Shown: positions 1 to 5,032 of the stretch, piece after piece
How positions within the stretch are numbered: position 1 is the first letter of the stretch
Layout of the letters: each line of letters begins with the position of its first letter
Source: Bacillota bacterium
GTDB lineage: Bacteria > Bacillota > Clostridia > Christensenellales > CAG-138
Assembly (NCBI GenBank): GCA_023435025.1
Contig: JAEYSE010000028.1
Coordinates: 1-6,180 of the forward strand
Reading direction: 5' to 3'
Length of the DNA: 6,180 nucleotides
Position numbers and translations under genes: made by a program
The notes under the pieces: generated by a model
Told to the model about the DNA's origin: nothing
Database searches by the model: none
What the model saw: only the letters and a program-made list of their open reading frames with translations

Positions 1-649
1 GGTATACGGCAACGACCCTGTACGCGCGGCGGAGCAGTTCATGGAACAGGGCGCGGTCAACCTGCACGTTGTGGACCTGGACGGCGCAAAGGAAGGCGAA
101 GCCGTGAATTTTGATGTTATCCGCTCCATAGCGAAGCTTCCCGGCCTGTTTGTGGAAGTGGGCGGCGGCATTCGGGATCAGGACCGCATTGAAAAGTACC
201 TCGCGCTTGGTGTGGGACGCGTGATATTGGGCACGGTGGCGGTGCGGAATTTTGCGTTTGTAGAAACCATGGTACGGCTTTACGGTGATAAAATCTCCGT
301 AGGCGTGGACGCGCGGGAGGGCTACGTGGCCGTTTCCGGCTGGCTGGAAAATACGGGGCTCGATTCCTTCACGTTCTGTCAGCGCCTGCGGGACGCGGGC
401 GTTTCCACCGTGATCTATACAGATATCTCGAAGGACGGGGAGCTAGGCGGCACCAATCTTGACGCCTACCGCAGGCTGCGGGAGCTAAACGGCCTTTCCG
501 TTGTCGCTTCCGGCGGCATCAGCTTTGAACACGAACTCGCGGCGCTGCGCGATATGGGCACGTACGGCGCGATATTGGGCAAGGCGCTGTATGTGAAGAA
601 GCTGGACCTTTCCCGCGCCATCCGCATCGCAAAGGGAGATGCGATATGA
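1..649 (+). CDS. hisA: HisA, phosphoribosylformimino-5-aminoimidazole carboxamide ribotide isomerase (5' partial)
   Basis: Cytosolic TIM-barrel enzyme that isomerises ProFAR to PRFAR, the substrate of HisF/HisH. The frame is open from base 2 (VYGNDPVRAAEQF) through the ATG at 41 and ends with TGA at 647-649. That ATG is internal: the family continues upstream with the first beta-strand and its catalytic Asp, so roughly 27-30 N-terminal residues lie outside the window. Counting from the ATG at 41, visible family signatures are LHVVDLDGAKEG (8-19), the phosphate-binding VEVGGGIR (38-45), VGVDAREG with the second catalytic Asp (D90), the YTDISKDG loop (126-133) and ASGGIS (156-161). The TGA overlaps the hisF start by four bases (ATGA), indicating translational coupling. 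HisA is distinguished from its paralogue HisF by the VxVDAREG/GW and YTDISKDG signatures. Nothing looks degraded. Confidence 0.96.
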   Translation, partial: VYGNDPVRAAEQFMEQGAVNLHVVDLDGAKEGEAVNFDVIRSIAKLPGLFVEVGGGIRDQDRIEKYLALGVGRVILGTVAVRNFAFVETMVRLYGDKISVGVDAREGYVAVSGWLENTGLDSFTFCQRLRDAGVSTVIYTDISKDGELGGTNLDAYRRLRELNGLSVVASGGISFEHELAALRDMGTYGAILGKALYVKKLDLSRAIRIAKGDAI

Positions 650-1404
650 TCACAAAACGCATCATCCCCTGCTTGGACGTGCGCGCGGGCCGTGTGGTAA
701 AGGGCGTAAACTTTGAAGGAATACAGGATGTGGAGGACCCGGTGGCGCTCGCCCGTTACTACAACGAAACCGGTGCGGACGAGCTGGTGTTTTACGACAT
801 CACGGCGAGTTTTGAGGAGCGAAAGCTGTTTACGGACGTTCTCGCCCGCACGGCAAAGGAAGTATTTATCCCGCTGACGGTGGGCGGCAGCATCAATACG
901 GTGGACGATTTTGACCGCGTGTTAAAATGCGGGGCAGACAAGGTCAGCGTGAATACCGGGGCCATCAAGAACCCGGCGCTGATTGGGGAGGCCGCGAAAA
1001 AGTACGGAAATCAGTGCGTTGTATTATCCATGGACGTCAGACGAGTGAATGGCGAATTTCACATCTTCCAAAAAGGCGGGCGAGAGGATACCGGAATGGA
1101 CGCGCTTCTTTGGGCGAAATACGGCGAGGACCACGGTGCGGGCGAGCTTGTGGTGAACAGCATCGATACGGACGGCGTCAAAAATGGGTTTGATCTCCCG
1201 CTATTATCCGCTATCTGCGCGCTGGTGAAAATCCCCGTTATCGCGAGCGGCGGCGCGGGCTGCAAGGAGCACTTTTTAGAGCTGTTCCGCAACGTACCTG
1301 GAGTGGACGCGGGGCTTGCAGCCTCAATATTCCATTTCCGGGAAGTAAATATCCGGGAACTGAAACTTTATTTGCGTGACAACGGCGTGGAAATGAGGGT
1401 ATAA
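646..1404 (+). CDS. hisF: HisF, imidazole glycerol phosphate synthase cyclase subunit
   Basis: Cyclase subunit of IGP synthase. With the glutaminase HisH it converts PRFAR plus ammonia into imidazole glycerol phosphate and AICAR, linking histidine and purine synthesis. At 252 residues it matches the usual family length. The N-terminus IIPCLDVRAGRVVKGVNF carries catalytic D11, and the second catalytic Asp is D130 in VVLSMDVRR, at the position expected for the family. Phosphate-binding strands are visible at LTVGGSI (77-83), VVNSIDTDG (169-177) and VIASGGAG (198-205). The start is fixed by the ATGA overlap with hisA; a purine-rich stretch (aaagggaga, 631-639) within the end of hisA provides the ribosome binding site. 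The stop TAA is immediately followed by the ATG of hisIE. hisH is not in the window; it would be expected upstream of hisA. Confidence 0.97.
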   Translation: MITKRIIPCLDVRAGRVVKGVNFEGIQDVEDPVALARYYNETGADELVFYDITASFEERKLFTDVLARTAKEVFIPLTVGGSINTVDDFDRVLKCGADKVSVNTGAIKNPALIGEAAKKYGNQCVVLSMDVRRVNGEFHIFQKGGREDTGMDALLWAKYGEDHGAGELVVNSIDTDGVKNGFDLPLLSAICALVKIPVIASGGAGCKEHFLELFRNVPGVDAGLAASIFHFREVNIRELKLYLRDNGVEMRV

Positions 1405-2061
1405 ATGATACTGGATACGTGGTTACAGGAACTCAAGTTTGATGAATACGGTTTGATTCCAGCCATCGTGCGGGATTATATGACCGGTGACGTGCTGACG
1501 CTGGCTTACATGAACGCCGAAAGTCTGCGAATCAGTCTCACTGAAAAGCGCACCTGCTTCTATTCCCGCTCCCGCAAGCAGCTCTGGCGCAAGGGGGAAA
1601 CGAGCGGCAACGTGCAACATATCGTGCGCATCAACGCGGATTGCGACCTGGATGCGCTGGTGGTTGAGGTGCTAAAAGACGGTCCTGCCTGCCACACGGG
1701 CGAGGAAAGCTGCTTTTTCAACACCCTCTACGACGGGGAGAAGCCGGAGAAATTCTCGCTTTCCTCCCTTTACGGCCTGATTGAGGGACGCAAACAATCC
1801 ATGCCGCAGGGTTCCTACACCACGTACCTGTTTGAAAAGGGGAAGGAAAAAATCCTGAAAAAAGTTGGCGAGGAGTGCGCCGAGGTCGTAATCGCGGCCA
1901 TGAAGGGCAGCCGCGAGGAAACCGTATACGAAGCCGCCGACCTTGCCTACCACATGATGGTGCTGCTTTGCGAAATGGGCATTGAGCCAAGCGAAGTGCT
2001 GAGTGAACTGCAAAAACGGCATGTGGTGGACAATAAAACCAAGCAGGAGACGATGAAATAG
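1405..2061 (+). CDS. hisI: HisIE, bifunctional phosphoribosyl-AMP cyclohydrolase / phosphoribosyl-ATP pyrophosphatase
   Basis: Fused enzyme for steps two and three of histidine synthesis: the C-terminal HisE domain hydrolyses PR-ATP to PR-AMP, and the N-terminal HisI domain opens the adenine ring. Of 218 residues, about 1-110 are HisI and about 118-205 are HisE. HisI shows the core LTLAYMNAESL and FYSRSRKQLWRKGETSGN, with the three zinc-binding cysteines at C80 (NADCDLDAL), C96 (GPACHTG) and C103 (ESCFF). HisE shows the acidic all-alpha MazG-like core: KVGEECAEVVIAA (153-165) and EAADLAYHMMVLL (176-188), whose Glu/Asp residues bind Mg2+. The start ATG directly abuts the hisF TAA, so translation probably re-initiates there. 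The short tail after QKRH (about 206-218) is not part of the HisE core. Confidence 0.96.
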   Translation: MILDTWLQELKFDEYGLIPAIVRDYMTGDVLTLAYMNAESLRISLTEKRTCFYSRSRKQLWRKGETSGNVQHIVRINADCDLDALVVEVLKDGPACHTGEESCFFNTLYDGEKPEKFSLSSLYGLIEGRKQSMPQGSYTTYLFEKGKEKILKKVGEECAEVVIAAMKGSREETVYEAADLAYHMMVLLCEMGIEPSEVLSELQKRHVVDNKTKQETMK

Positions 2062-2085
2062 GTAGTCTTCTGAACAGGAGTACGC

Positions 2086-2910
2086 ATGCGCATCCATTCC
2101 AATCTGCACACCCACACCGTCTATTGCGACGGGAAGAATACGCCGCTTGAAATTGTGGAAAAGGCAATGGAACTGGGGTTCCGCTCCATCGGCTTTTCCG
2201 GGCATGCGTACACCGCCTTCCAAGGCGGCTGCTGCATGACCCCTACCGGAACGCTTGCTTACCGCAGAGAAATCCTGGAATTGCAGAACCAGTATGCGGG
2301 CAAAATTGATATTTTTCTGGGCCTTGAAAACGACGGCCTCGCCCCCCAGCCGACGGACGGTTACGACTATATCATAGGCTCCCTGCATTGCCTGTTTGCA
2401 AACGGCAAGTACCACACGGTTGACAACACCCATGAGCAGATGCGCGCCTGCATCGACGAAGGCTTCGCTGGCAACGCGTTGAATATGGCGCGGGCATATT
2501 ACGACCTATTGGTCTCCTATGTGACGACCGATAAGGTGGATATCGTGGGGCATTTCGACGTGATAGAGAAGCGCAACGGGGACGGCCGCTACTTCGATTC
2601 TCAAAGCCCGGCCTATCGGCGTATCACACTCGAGGCGATTGAGGCGATCGCAAAAACTGGAAAGATAATAGAGGTAAACACCGGGGCTATCGCCCGGGGG
2701 TTTATCAAAAACCCCTACCCTGCCCCGTTTTTATTAAAGCGTCTGCTGGAATTAAAAGCGCCCATCATACTTTCATCCGACGCGCATGTGGCCGACAGAC
2801 TGGACGGGCAGTTTGATGTGGTGTCTGCCATGCTCTACGAGATGGGATTCCGCGAAACCATGGAATTAAAACGCGGAGAAGGGTTCGTGCCAGTGCCGCT
2901 CGCGTTATAG
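2086..2910 (+). CDS. hisJ: PHP-domain histidinol-phosphatase (HisJ/HisK family)
   Basis: Predicted metal-dependent phosphatase that converts histidinol phosphate to histidinol, the penultimate step of the pathway. The 274-residue length fits the Bacillus-type PHP HolPase and not the HAD-type domain of HisB. PHP metal-site motifs appear in order: HTHT (H8, H10), GFSGHAY (H40), GLENDG (E81), GSLHC (H101), GHFDV (H156) and SSDAH (D232, H234). These are the ligands expected for a tri-metal centre. The ATG at 2086 follows AGGAG at 2076-2080 with 5-base spacing. The gene lies 24 bases after hisIE, which supports the histidine role. PHP phosphatases are diverse, so the substrate is inferred from the neighbours. 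A CC pair at residues 49-50, in the loop after the third motif, is a minor peculiarity. Confidence 0.9.
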   Translation: MRIHSNLHTHTVYCDGKNTPLEIVEKAMELGFRSIGFSGHAYTAFQGGCCMTPTGTLAYRREILELQNQYAGKIDIFLGLENDGLAPQPTDGYDYIIGSLHCLFANGKYHTVDNTHEQMRACIDEGFAGNALNMARAYYDLLVSYVTTDKVDIVGHFDVIEKRNGDGRYFDSQSPAYRRITLEAIEAIAKTGKIIEVNTGAIARGFIKNPYPAPFLLKRLLELKAPIILSSDAHVADRLDGQFDVVSAMLYEMGFRETMELKRGEGFVPVPLAL

Positions 2911-2931
2911 CGGCGCTCTCTGCCCCGCCGC
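2910..2931 (+). terminator. GC-rich hairpin at the end of the his operon, no U-tract
   Basis: GCGGCG (2910-2915) can pair with CGCCGC (2926-2931) across a 10-base loop, directly after the phosphatase stop codon. It is followed by TTGACAAAG and not by a run of T, so it is a poor intrinsic terminator. It may be a weak or Rho-assisted terminator, or simply a transcript-protecting hairpin, with some readthrough into rpsD. Confidence 0.3.
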
Positions 2932-2960
2932 TTGACAAAGCCGGAGTGGATTTTTGGCTA
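2932..2960 (+). promoter_or_regulatory. rpsD: possible rpsD promoter (-35 only convincing)
   Basis: A perfect TTGACA (2932-2937) lies about 85 bases upstream of rpsD. At 17-base spacing the -10 position reads TGGCTA (2955-2960), a poor match, and no better -10 is found within 16-19 bases. Placement just before the leader hairpins is sensible, but the promoter is only tentative. rpsD could also be reached by readthrough from the his operon. Confidence 0.3.
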
Positions 2961-2974
2961 GAGAAACTAGCCAA
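2954..2974 (+). repeat. perfect inverted repeat in the rpsD leader (hairpin 1)
   Basis: TTGGCTAG (2954-2961), loop AGAAA, CTAGCCAA (2967-2974): an 8-bp perfect stem with a 5-base loop. There is no T-run after it, so it is not a terminator. It could be an RNA hairpin in the leader or, as a 21-bp palindromic site overlapping the tentative promoter, a DNA operator. It lies 49 bases before the rpsD start. Confidence 0.6.
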
Positions 2975-2988
2975 TATTTGAGTATATC

Positions 2989-3006
2989 GGTTAGATTCAA
3001 CTAACC
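2989..3006 (+). repeat. second inverted repeat in the rpsD leader (hairpin 2)
   Basis: GGTTAG (2989-2994), loop ATTCAA, CTAACC (3001-3006): a 6-bp perfect stem ending four bases before the Shine-Dalgarno AAGGAGG (3011-3017). Its arms resemble those of hairpin 1 (GGCTAG/CTAGCC). Its position next to the ribosome binding site suits translational control of rpsD, possibly by S4 itself. This role is inferred from position only. Confidence 0.5.
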
Positions 3007-3022
3007 ATTTAAGGAGGATAGT

Positions 3023-3616
3023 ATGGCAACCAAAAGAGGCCCGCGCTTTAAGGAATGCCGCAGGCTGGGCGTTAACGTATACGGCCACCCCAAGGCGATG
3101 AAGCGCGCCAATGCGCCCGCGTTTGCGAAGCGCAGAAAGAGTTCCGAATACGGCGCACAGCTGACGGAAAAGCAGAAGATCAAAGGGTATTACGGCGTAC
3201 TCGAAAAACAGCTCAGGCGTTATTTCGAAGCTGCTGTAGGCAAAAAGGGCAAGACGGGCGACGTGTTGATGAACCTGCTCGAATGCCGCCTGGACAATAT
3301 CGTATACCGCGCCGGCATTGGCAGCTCGATCCGGCAGGCACGCCAGCTTGTGACGCACGGGCATATCCTGGTGAACGGGCGGAAAATCACCATCCCCTCT
3401 TACCAGGTCAAGGTTGGGGATACGGTATCGCTCAAGGAAAAAACGCGTTCCAACGAACACCTGAACGCGAACTTCCTGGACACACAGGCGTTCAGCGTAC
3501 CCTATATTGAGAAGCACCGGGACGCTTTCAGCGGCAAGCTTCTCCGCCTGCCGCTTCGGGAGGAAATTCCGGTGGAGGTTAACGACAGCATGGTGATTGA
3601 GTTCTACTCCAGATAG
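3023..3616 (+). CDS. rpsD: 30S ribosomal protein S4
   Basis: Primary 16S rRNA-binding protein that starts assembly of the 30S body and contributes to decoding accuracy. The 197-residue length is typical of the Bacillota form. The N-terminal domain begins ATKRGPRFKECRRLG. The S4 RNA-binding domain is at about 88-142, with LDNIVYRAGIGSSIRQARQLV and HGHILVNGRKITIPSYQV. The C-terminus EVNDSMVIEFYSR is characteristic. The N-terminal region has a single Cys (C12), so the four-Cys zinc site seen in some S4 proteins is absent. The ATG follows AAGGAGG with 5-base spacing. The alpha-operon partners rpsM, rpsK, rpoA and rplQ are not beside it, so this is a stand-alone rpsD as in Bacillus subtilis, or a second S4 copy. 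No convincing terminator follows the stop. Confidence 0.98.
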   Translation: MATKRGPRFKECRRLGVNVYGHPKAMKRANAPAFAKRRKSSEYGAQLTEKQKIKGYYGVLEKQLRRYFEAAVGKKGKTGDVLMNLLECRLDNIVYRAGIGSSIRQARQLVTHGHILVNGRKITIPSYQVKVGDTVSLKEKTRSNEHLNANFLDTQAFSVPYIEKHRDAFSGKLLRLPLREEIPVEVNDSMVIEFYSR

Positions 3617-3661
3617 CGGCTCCGGCATGCCTTTTGTACGTAGAAACCGGCATACTCCCTG

Positions 3662-3690
3662 TTGAAGAAATGGCTTTCCCGTGGTATACT
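3662..3690 (+). promoter_or_regulatory. mntP: sigma-A-type promoter of the Mn riboswitch-mntP unit
   Basis: TTGAAG (3662-3667) and TATACT (3685-3690) are separated by exactly 17 bases. TG at 3682-3683, one base before the -10, makes it an extended -10 promoter. Transcription should start near 3697, just before the aptamer's closing helix at 3703, which fits the expected riboswitch architecture. Confidence 0.8.
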
Positions 3691-3701
3691 GGCATGGATA
3701 T

Positions 3702-3800
3702 TCCGTGAGGGAGTAGTTACGCAGCGCACCTAAAGCTGCGAGGCAAGTCAACATGCTGGCTTAACCGCCTGGTTTGCCTTTTGATAGCAAGACTCATGGG
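3702..3800 (+). promoter_or_regulatory. yybP-ykoY manganese riboswitch aptamer
   Basis: Mn2+-sensing leader RNA, recognised by its two conserved loops. L1 is GGAGTAG (3710-3716, in the context GAGGGAGTAG). L3 is GTCAACATGCTGGC (3747-3760). Visible helices are P1 CCGTGAG (3703-3709) with CTCATGG (3793-3799), a hairpin GCAGC (3721-3725) with GCTGC (3735-3739), and GGCAA (3742-3746) with TTGCC (3774-3778), enclosing a short GGC/GCC pairing (3758-3760 with 3767-3769). In this family Mn2+ bridges L1 and L3 and stabilises P1. Here the 3' strand of P1 is also the 5' arm of the downstream terminator, so ligand binding should switch mntP on. The downstream Mn exporter agrees with the ligand. Confidence 0.93.
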
Positions 3801-3827
3801 CAGCATAACGTTGCCCGTGGGTTTTTT
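3792..3827 (+). terminator. riboswitch-controlled intrinsic terminator
   Basis: ACTCATGGGCA (3792-3802) pairs with TGCCCGTGGGT (3812-3822), giving 11 bp including two G-U pairs across a 9-base loop, followed by a T-run to 3827. Bases 3793-3799 are shared with the 3' strand of aptamer helix P1, so terminator and Mn-bound aptamer are mutually exclusive. It is expected to stop transcription before mntP when Mn2+ is low. Confidence 0.9.
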
Positions 3828-3856
3828 GTTTGCCCTTCAACACATAAGAGAAGCAC

Positions 3857-3863
3857 GGAGGAA
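3857..3863 (+). promoter_or_regulatory. mntP: ribosome binding site fixing the mntP start
   Basis: GGAGGAA (3857-3863) lies 9 bases before the ATG at 3873. It is the only good Shine-Dalgarno sequence after the terminator. It rules out the in-frame upstream TTG at 3774, which lies inside the aptamer. Confidence 0.75.
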
Positions 3864-3872
3864 CCGCAACGT

Positions 3873-4454
3873 ATGTCGACTTGGGAGCTTATCTTTCTCG
3901 CAATTGGACTTTCCATGGATGCATTCGCCGTTGCCCTATGTAAAGGGCTCGCCATGCGCGAGCTGAAATACAAAAACGTATTTTTAACCGGCGGGTTTTA
4001 CGGCGTATTCCAGGCGCTGATGCCGCTTCTTGGTTTTCTTTTGGGTACACAATTCAAAACCTATATTGTCCCGATCGATCATTGGATTGCTTTTGTGCTG
4101 CTTTCCTTTATTGGCGGTAAAATGATATACGAATCCCGAGAGACCTGTGACAGCAAGGGCGAATGCGGACCCAGGACGGATGCGTTTTCCCTGCGCCAGT
4201 TGTTGCTTTCCGCCATCGCCACCAGCATCGACGCGCTGGCGGTGGGTATTACGTTCTCGTTCCTGGAAGTGGATGTCTTGCCCGCCTCCCTGTTGATAGG
4301 TCTTATTACCTTCACGCTTTCCTGCATCGGCGTGCGGCTTGGGCATATCGCGCGGGGGAATTTGCAGTCTAAAGCGGAGATCGTAGGCGGCGTTGTGCTA
4401 ATATTGATCGGTACAAAGATACTGTTGGAGCATCTTGGGGTAGTCAGTTTCTAA
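3873..4454 (+). CDS. mntP: MntP, manganese efflux pump
   Basis: Integral membrane exporter that removes excess Mn2+ from the cytoplasm. The 193-residue length is close to the usual length of about 190. Six hydrophobic segments are visible at about residues 3-25, 36-58, 66-87, 108-130, 134-156 and 167-189, arranged as two three-helix repeats. Each repeat opens with the family's acidic motif: LSMDAFAVALCKG (D16) and TSIDALAVGITFS (D120). These Asp residues lie in the membrane and are expected to handle the metal. A polar loop (about 88-106, ESRETCDSKGECGPRTD) links the halves; its two cysteines (C92, C98) are a local peculiarity. The upstream Mn2+ riboswitch independently supports the substrate. 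The start is the ATG preceded by GGAGGAA. A strong terminator closes the gene, so the unit appears monocistronic. Confidence 0.96.
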   Translation: MSTWELIFLAIGLSMDAFAVALCKGLAMRELKYKNVFLTGGFYGVFQALMPLLGFLLGTQFKTYIVPIDHWIAFVLLSFIGGKMIYESRETCDSKGECGPRTDAFSLRQLLLSAIATSIDALAVGITFSFLEVDVLPASLLIGLITFTLSCIGVRLGHIARGNLQSKAEIVGGVVLILIGTKILLEHLGVVSF

Positions 4455-4470
4455 AGGGGACTGCTTAAGC

Positions 4471-4504
4471 AAAAAAACTGCGGCAATATGCTGCAGTTTT
4501 TTTA
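4471..4504 (+). terminator. strong intrinsic terminator after mntP, possibly bidirectional
   Basis: AAAAAAACTGC (4471-4481) pairs perfectly with GCAGTTTTTTT (4493-4503), extended inward by a G-U, a G-C and a C-G pair around the loop AATAT (4485-4489). The T-run follows the GC core on the + strand, and the matching A-run would be a T-run on the other strand. It starts 16 bases after the mntP stop and insulates mntP from the next unit. Confidence 0.93.
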
Positions 4505-4512
4505 TTTTACAC

Positions 4513-4521
4513 TGATACTAT
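4513..4521 (+). promoter_or_regulatory. possible extended -10 promoter for the DUF6323/DUF6179 unit
   Basis: TGATACTAT (TG at 4513-4514, -10-like TACTAT at 4516-4521) is the best promoter-like element between the terminator and the next gene. No good -35 exists, because the -35 position falls in the terminator stem. TACAAT at 4572-4577 is a closer -10 match but would start transcription at the ribosome binding site. A promoter is needed somewhere here because the upstream terminator is strong. Confidence 0.3.
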
Positions 4522-4582
4522 ACCACAAAATGGATGCTTTTTCAAGACTGGTACTTAAGCTTCAGCGGGGATACAATGAGCC

Positions 4583-4590
4583 GGAGGTGA
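4583..4590 (+). promoter_or_regulatory. strong ribosome binding site before a GTG start
   Basis: GGAGGTGA (4583-4590) is a full-length match to the anti-Shine-Dalgarno sequence, 6 bases before GTG at 4597. It decides the GTG start for the DUF6323 gene, since no in-frame ATG is equally well placed. Confidence 0.85.
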
Positions 4591-4596
4591 TGCAAC

Positions 4597-5031
4597 GTGG
4601 AGCAATTCCTTTCCCCAATGATGCTGCAGCGAACCATGGAAGCGCAGGGCTTGCGCGAAACAAACGCGCTGACCGCAAGGTATGGGCTAACATTAAGCGA
4701 GCAGGACATTGCAACACTGATGGAAAAGCGCGTGGCCGCGCTTTCTGAAACCGGACGCGTGGAGTTCGGCAAGGGCATTTTAGAAAAACTGGTGTTTGTG
4801 TTTTGCGATTCCCCCTATCTGTTTCAGGATACGTATATGGAGACGCTACTTGCGCTGCAGGATGCGTTCTACTATTTTAAGAACGAATCGCTCGGCGCCC
4901 TAACAGATGACGAGCTGATCGCCTTCATGAAGGAGCAATTCGACGGAGACTGCGAAGGCTCCGTGGAGTTCCTGACCGGCACGCTGCTTGAGGACCTTTG
5001 CCGCGATATCCGATACGGCGGGGAGGCGTAA
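4597..5031 (+). CDS. DUF6323-family protein, function unknown
   Basis: A 144-residue protein with no signal peptide or membrane segment, so probably cytosolic. I recognise it from memory as the DUF6323 family. Visible features are ARYGLTLSEQDIATLMEKR (27-45), GRVEFGKGILEKLVFVFCDSPY (53-74), FYYFKNESLGALTDDELIAFM (91-111) and a C-terminal FDGDCEGSVEFLTG (115-128), acidic and the most motif-like stretch. It looks mainly alpha-helical. Three cysteines (C70, C119, C135) are present but form no metal-binding pattern. It starts with GTG behind a near-perfect Shine-Dalgarno sequence. Its TAA is one base before the ATG of the DUF6179 gene, and its last codons contain that gene's ribosome binding site, so the two are translationally coupled and their products may act together. 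No activity can be assigned. It is not an enzyme class I can recognise. Confidence 0.85.
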   Translation: MEQFLSPMMLQRTMEAQGLRETNALTARYGLTLSEQDIATLMEKRVAALSETGRVEFGKGILEKLVFVFCDSPYLFQDTYMETLLALQDAFYYFKNESLGALTDDELIAFMKEQFDGDCEGSVEFLTGTLLEDLCRDIRYGGEA

Positions 5032-5032
5032 T

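Noticed and set aside
41..43. ATG at 41 as the hisA start
   Set aside because: The frame is open upstream to base 2 and encodes family-consistent residues (YGNDPV), so this Met is internal and the real start is outside the window.
1672..2433. Long minus-strand open frame opposite hisIE and the phosphatase
   Set aside because: Antisense to two clear genes with strong family motifs. Its translation has no recognisable domain and it spans the gene boundary, as expected from GC-biased codon use.
3618..3650. Terminator directly after rpsD
   Set aside because: GGCATGCC followed by TTTT is a palindrome without a loop, and the ATGCC/GGCAT pairing has a 5-bp stem and no T-run. Neither is convincing.
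2765..3754. Long minus-strand open frame opposite rpsD and the riboswitch
   Set aside because: It overlaps three unrelated + strand elements (phosphatase end, rpsD, aptamer) and has no recognisable protein features.
3774..3872. In-frame upstream extension of mntP starting at TTG 3774
   Set aside because: It lies inside the riboswitch aptamer and would translate through the terminator hairpin. The extension is not hydrophobic or family-like, and GGAGGAA before the ATG at 3873 marks the true start.
4506..4524. TTTACA (4506-4511) with TATACC (4519-4524) as a promoter
   Set aside because: The spacer is only 7 bases, far from the 16-18 needed.
4464..4560. CTTAAGC repeated at 4464-4470 and 4554-4560, flanking the mntP terminator
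   Set aside because: Seven bases only, with no extended similarity and no mobile-element features. Chance is sufficient.
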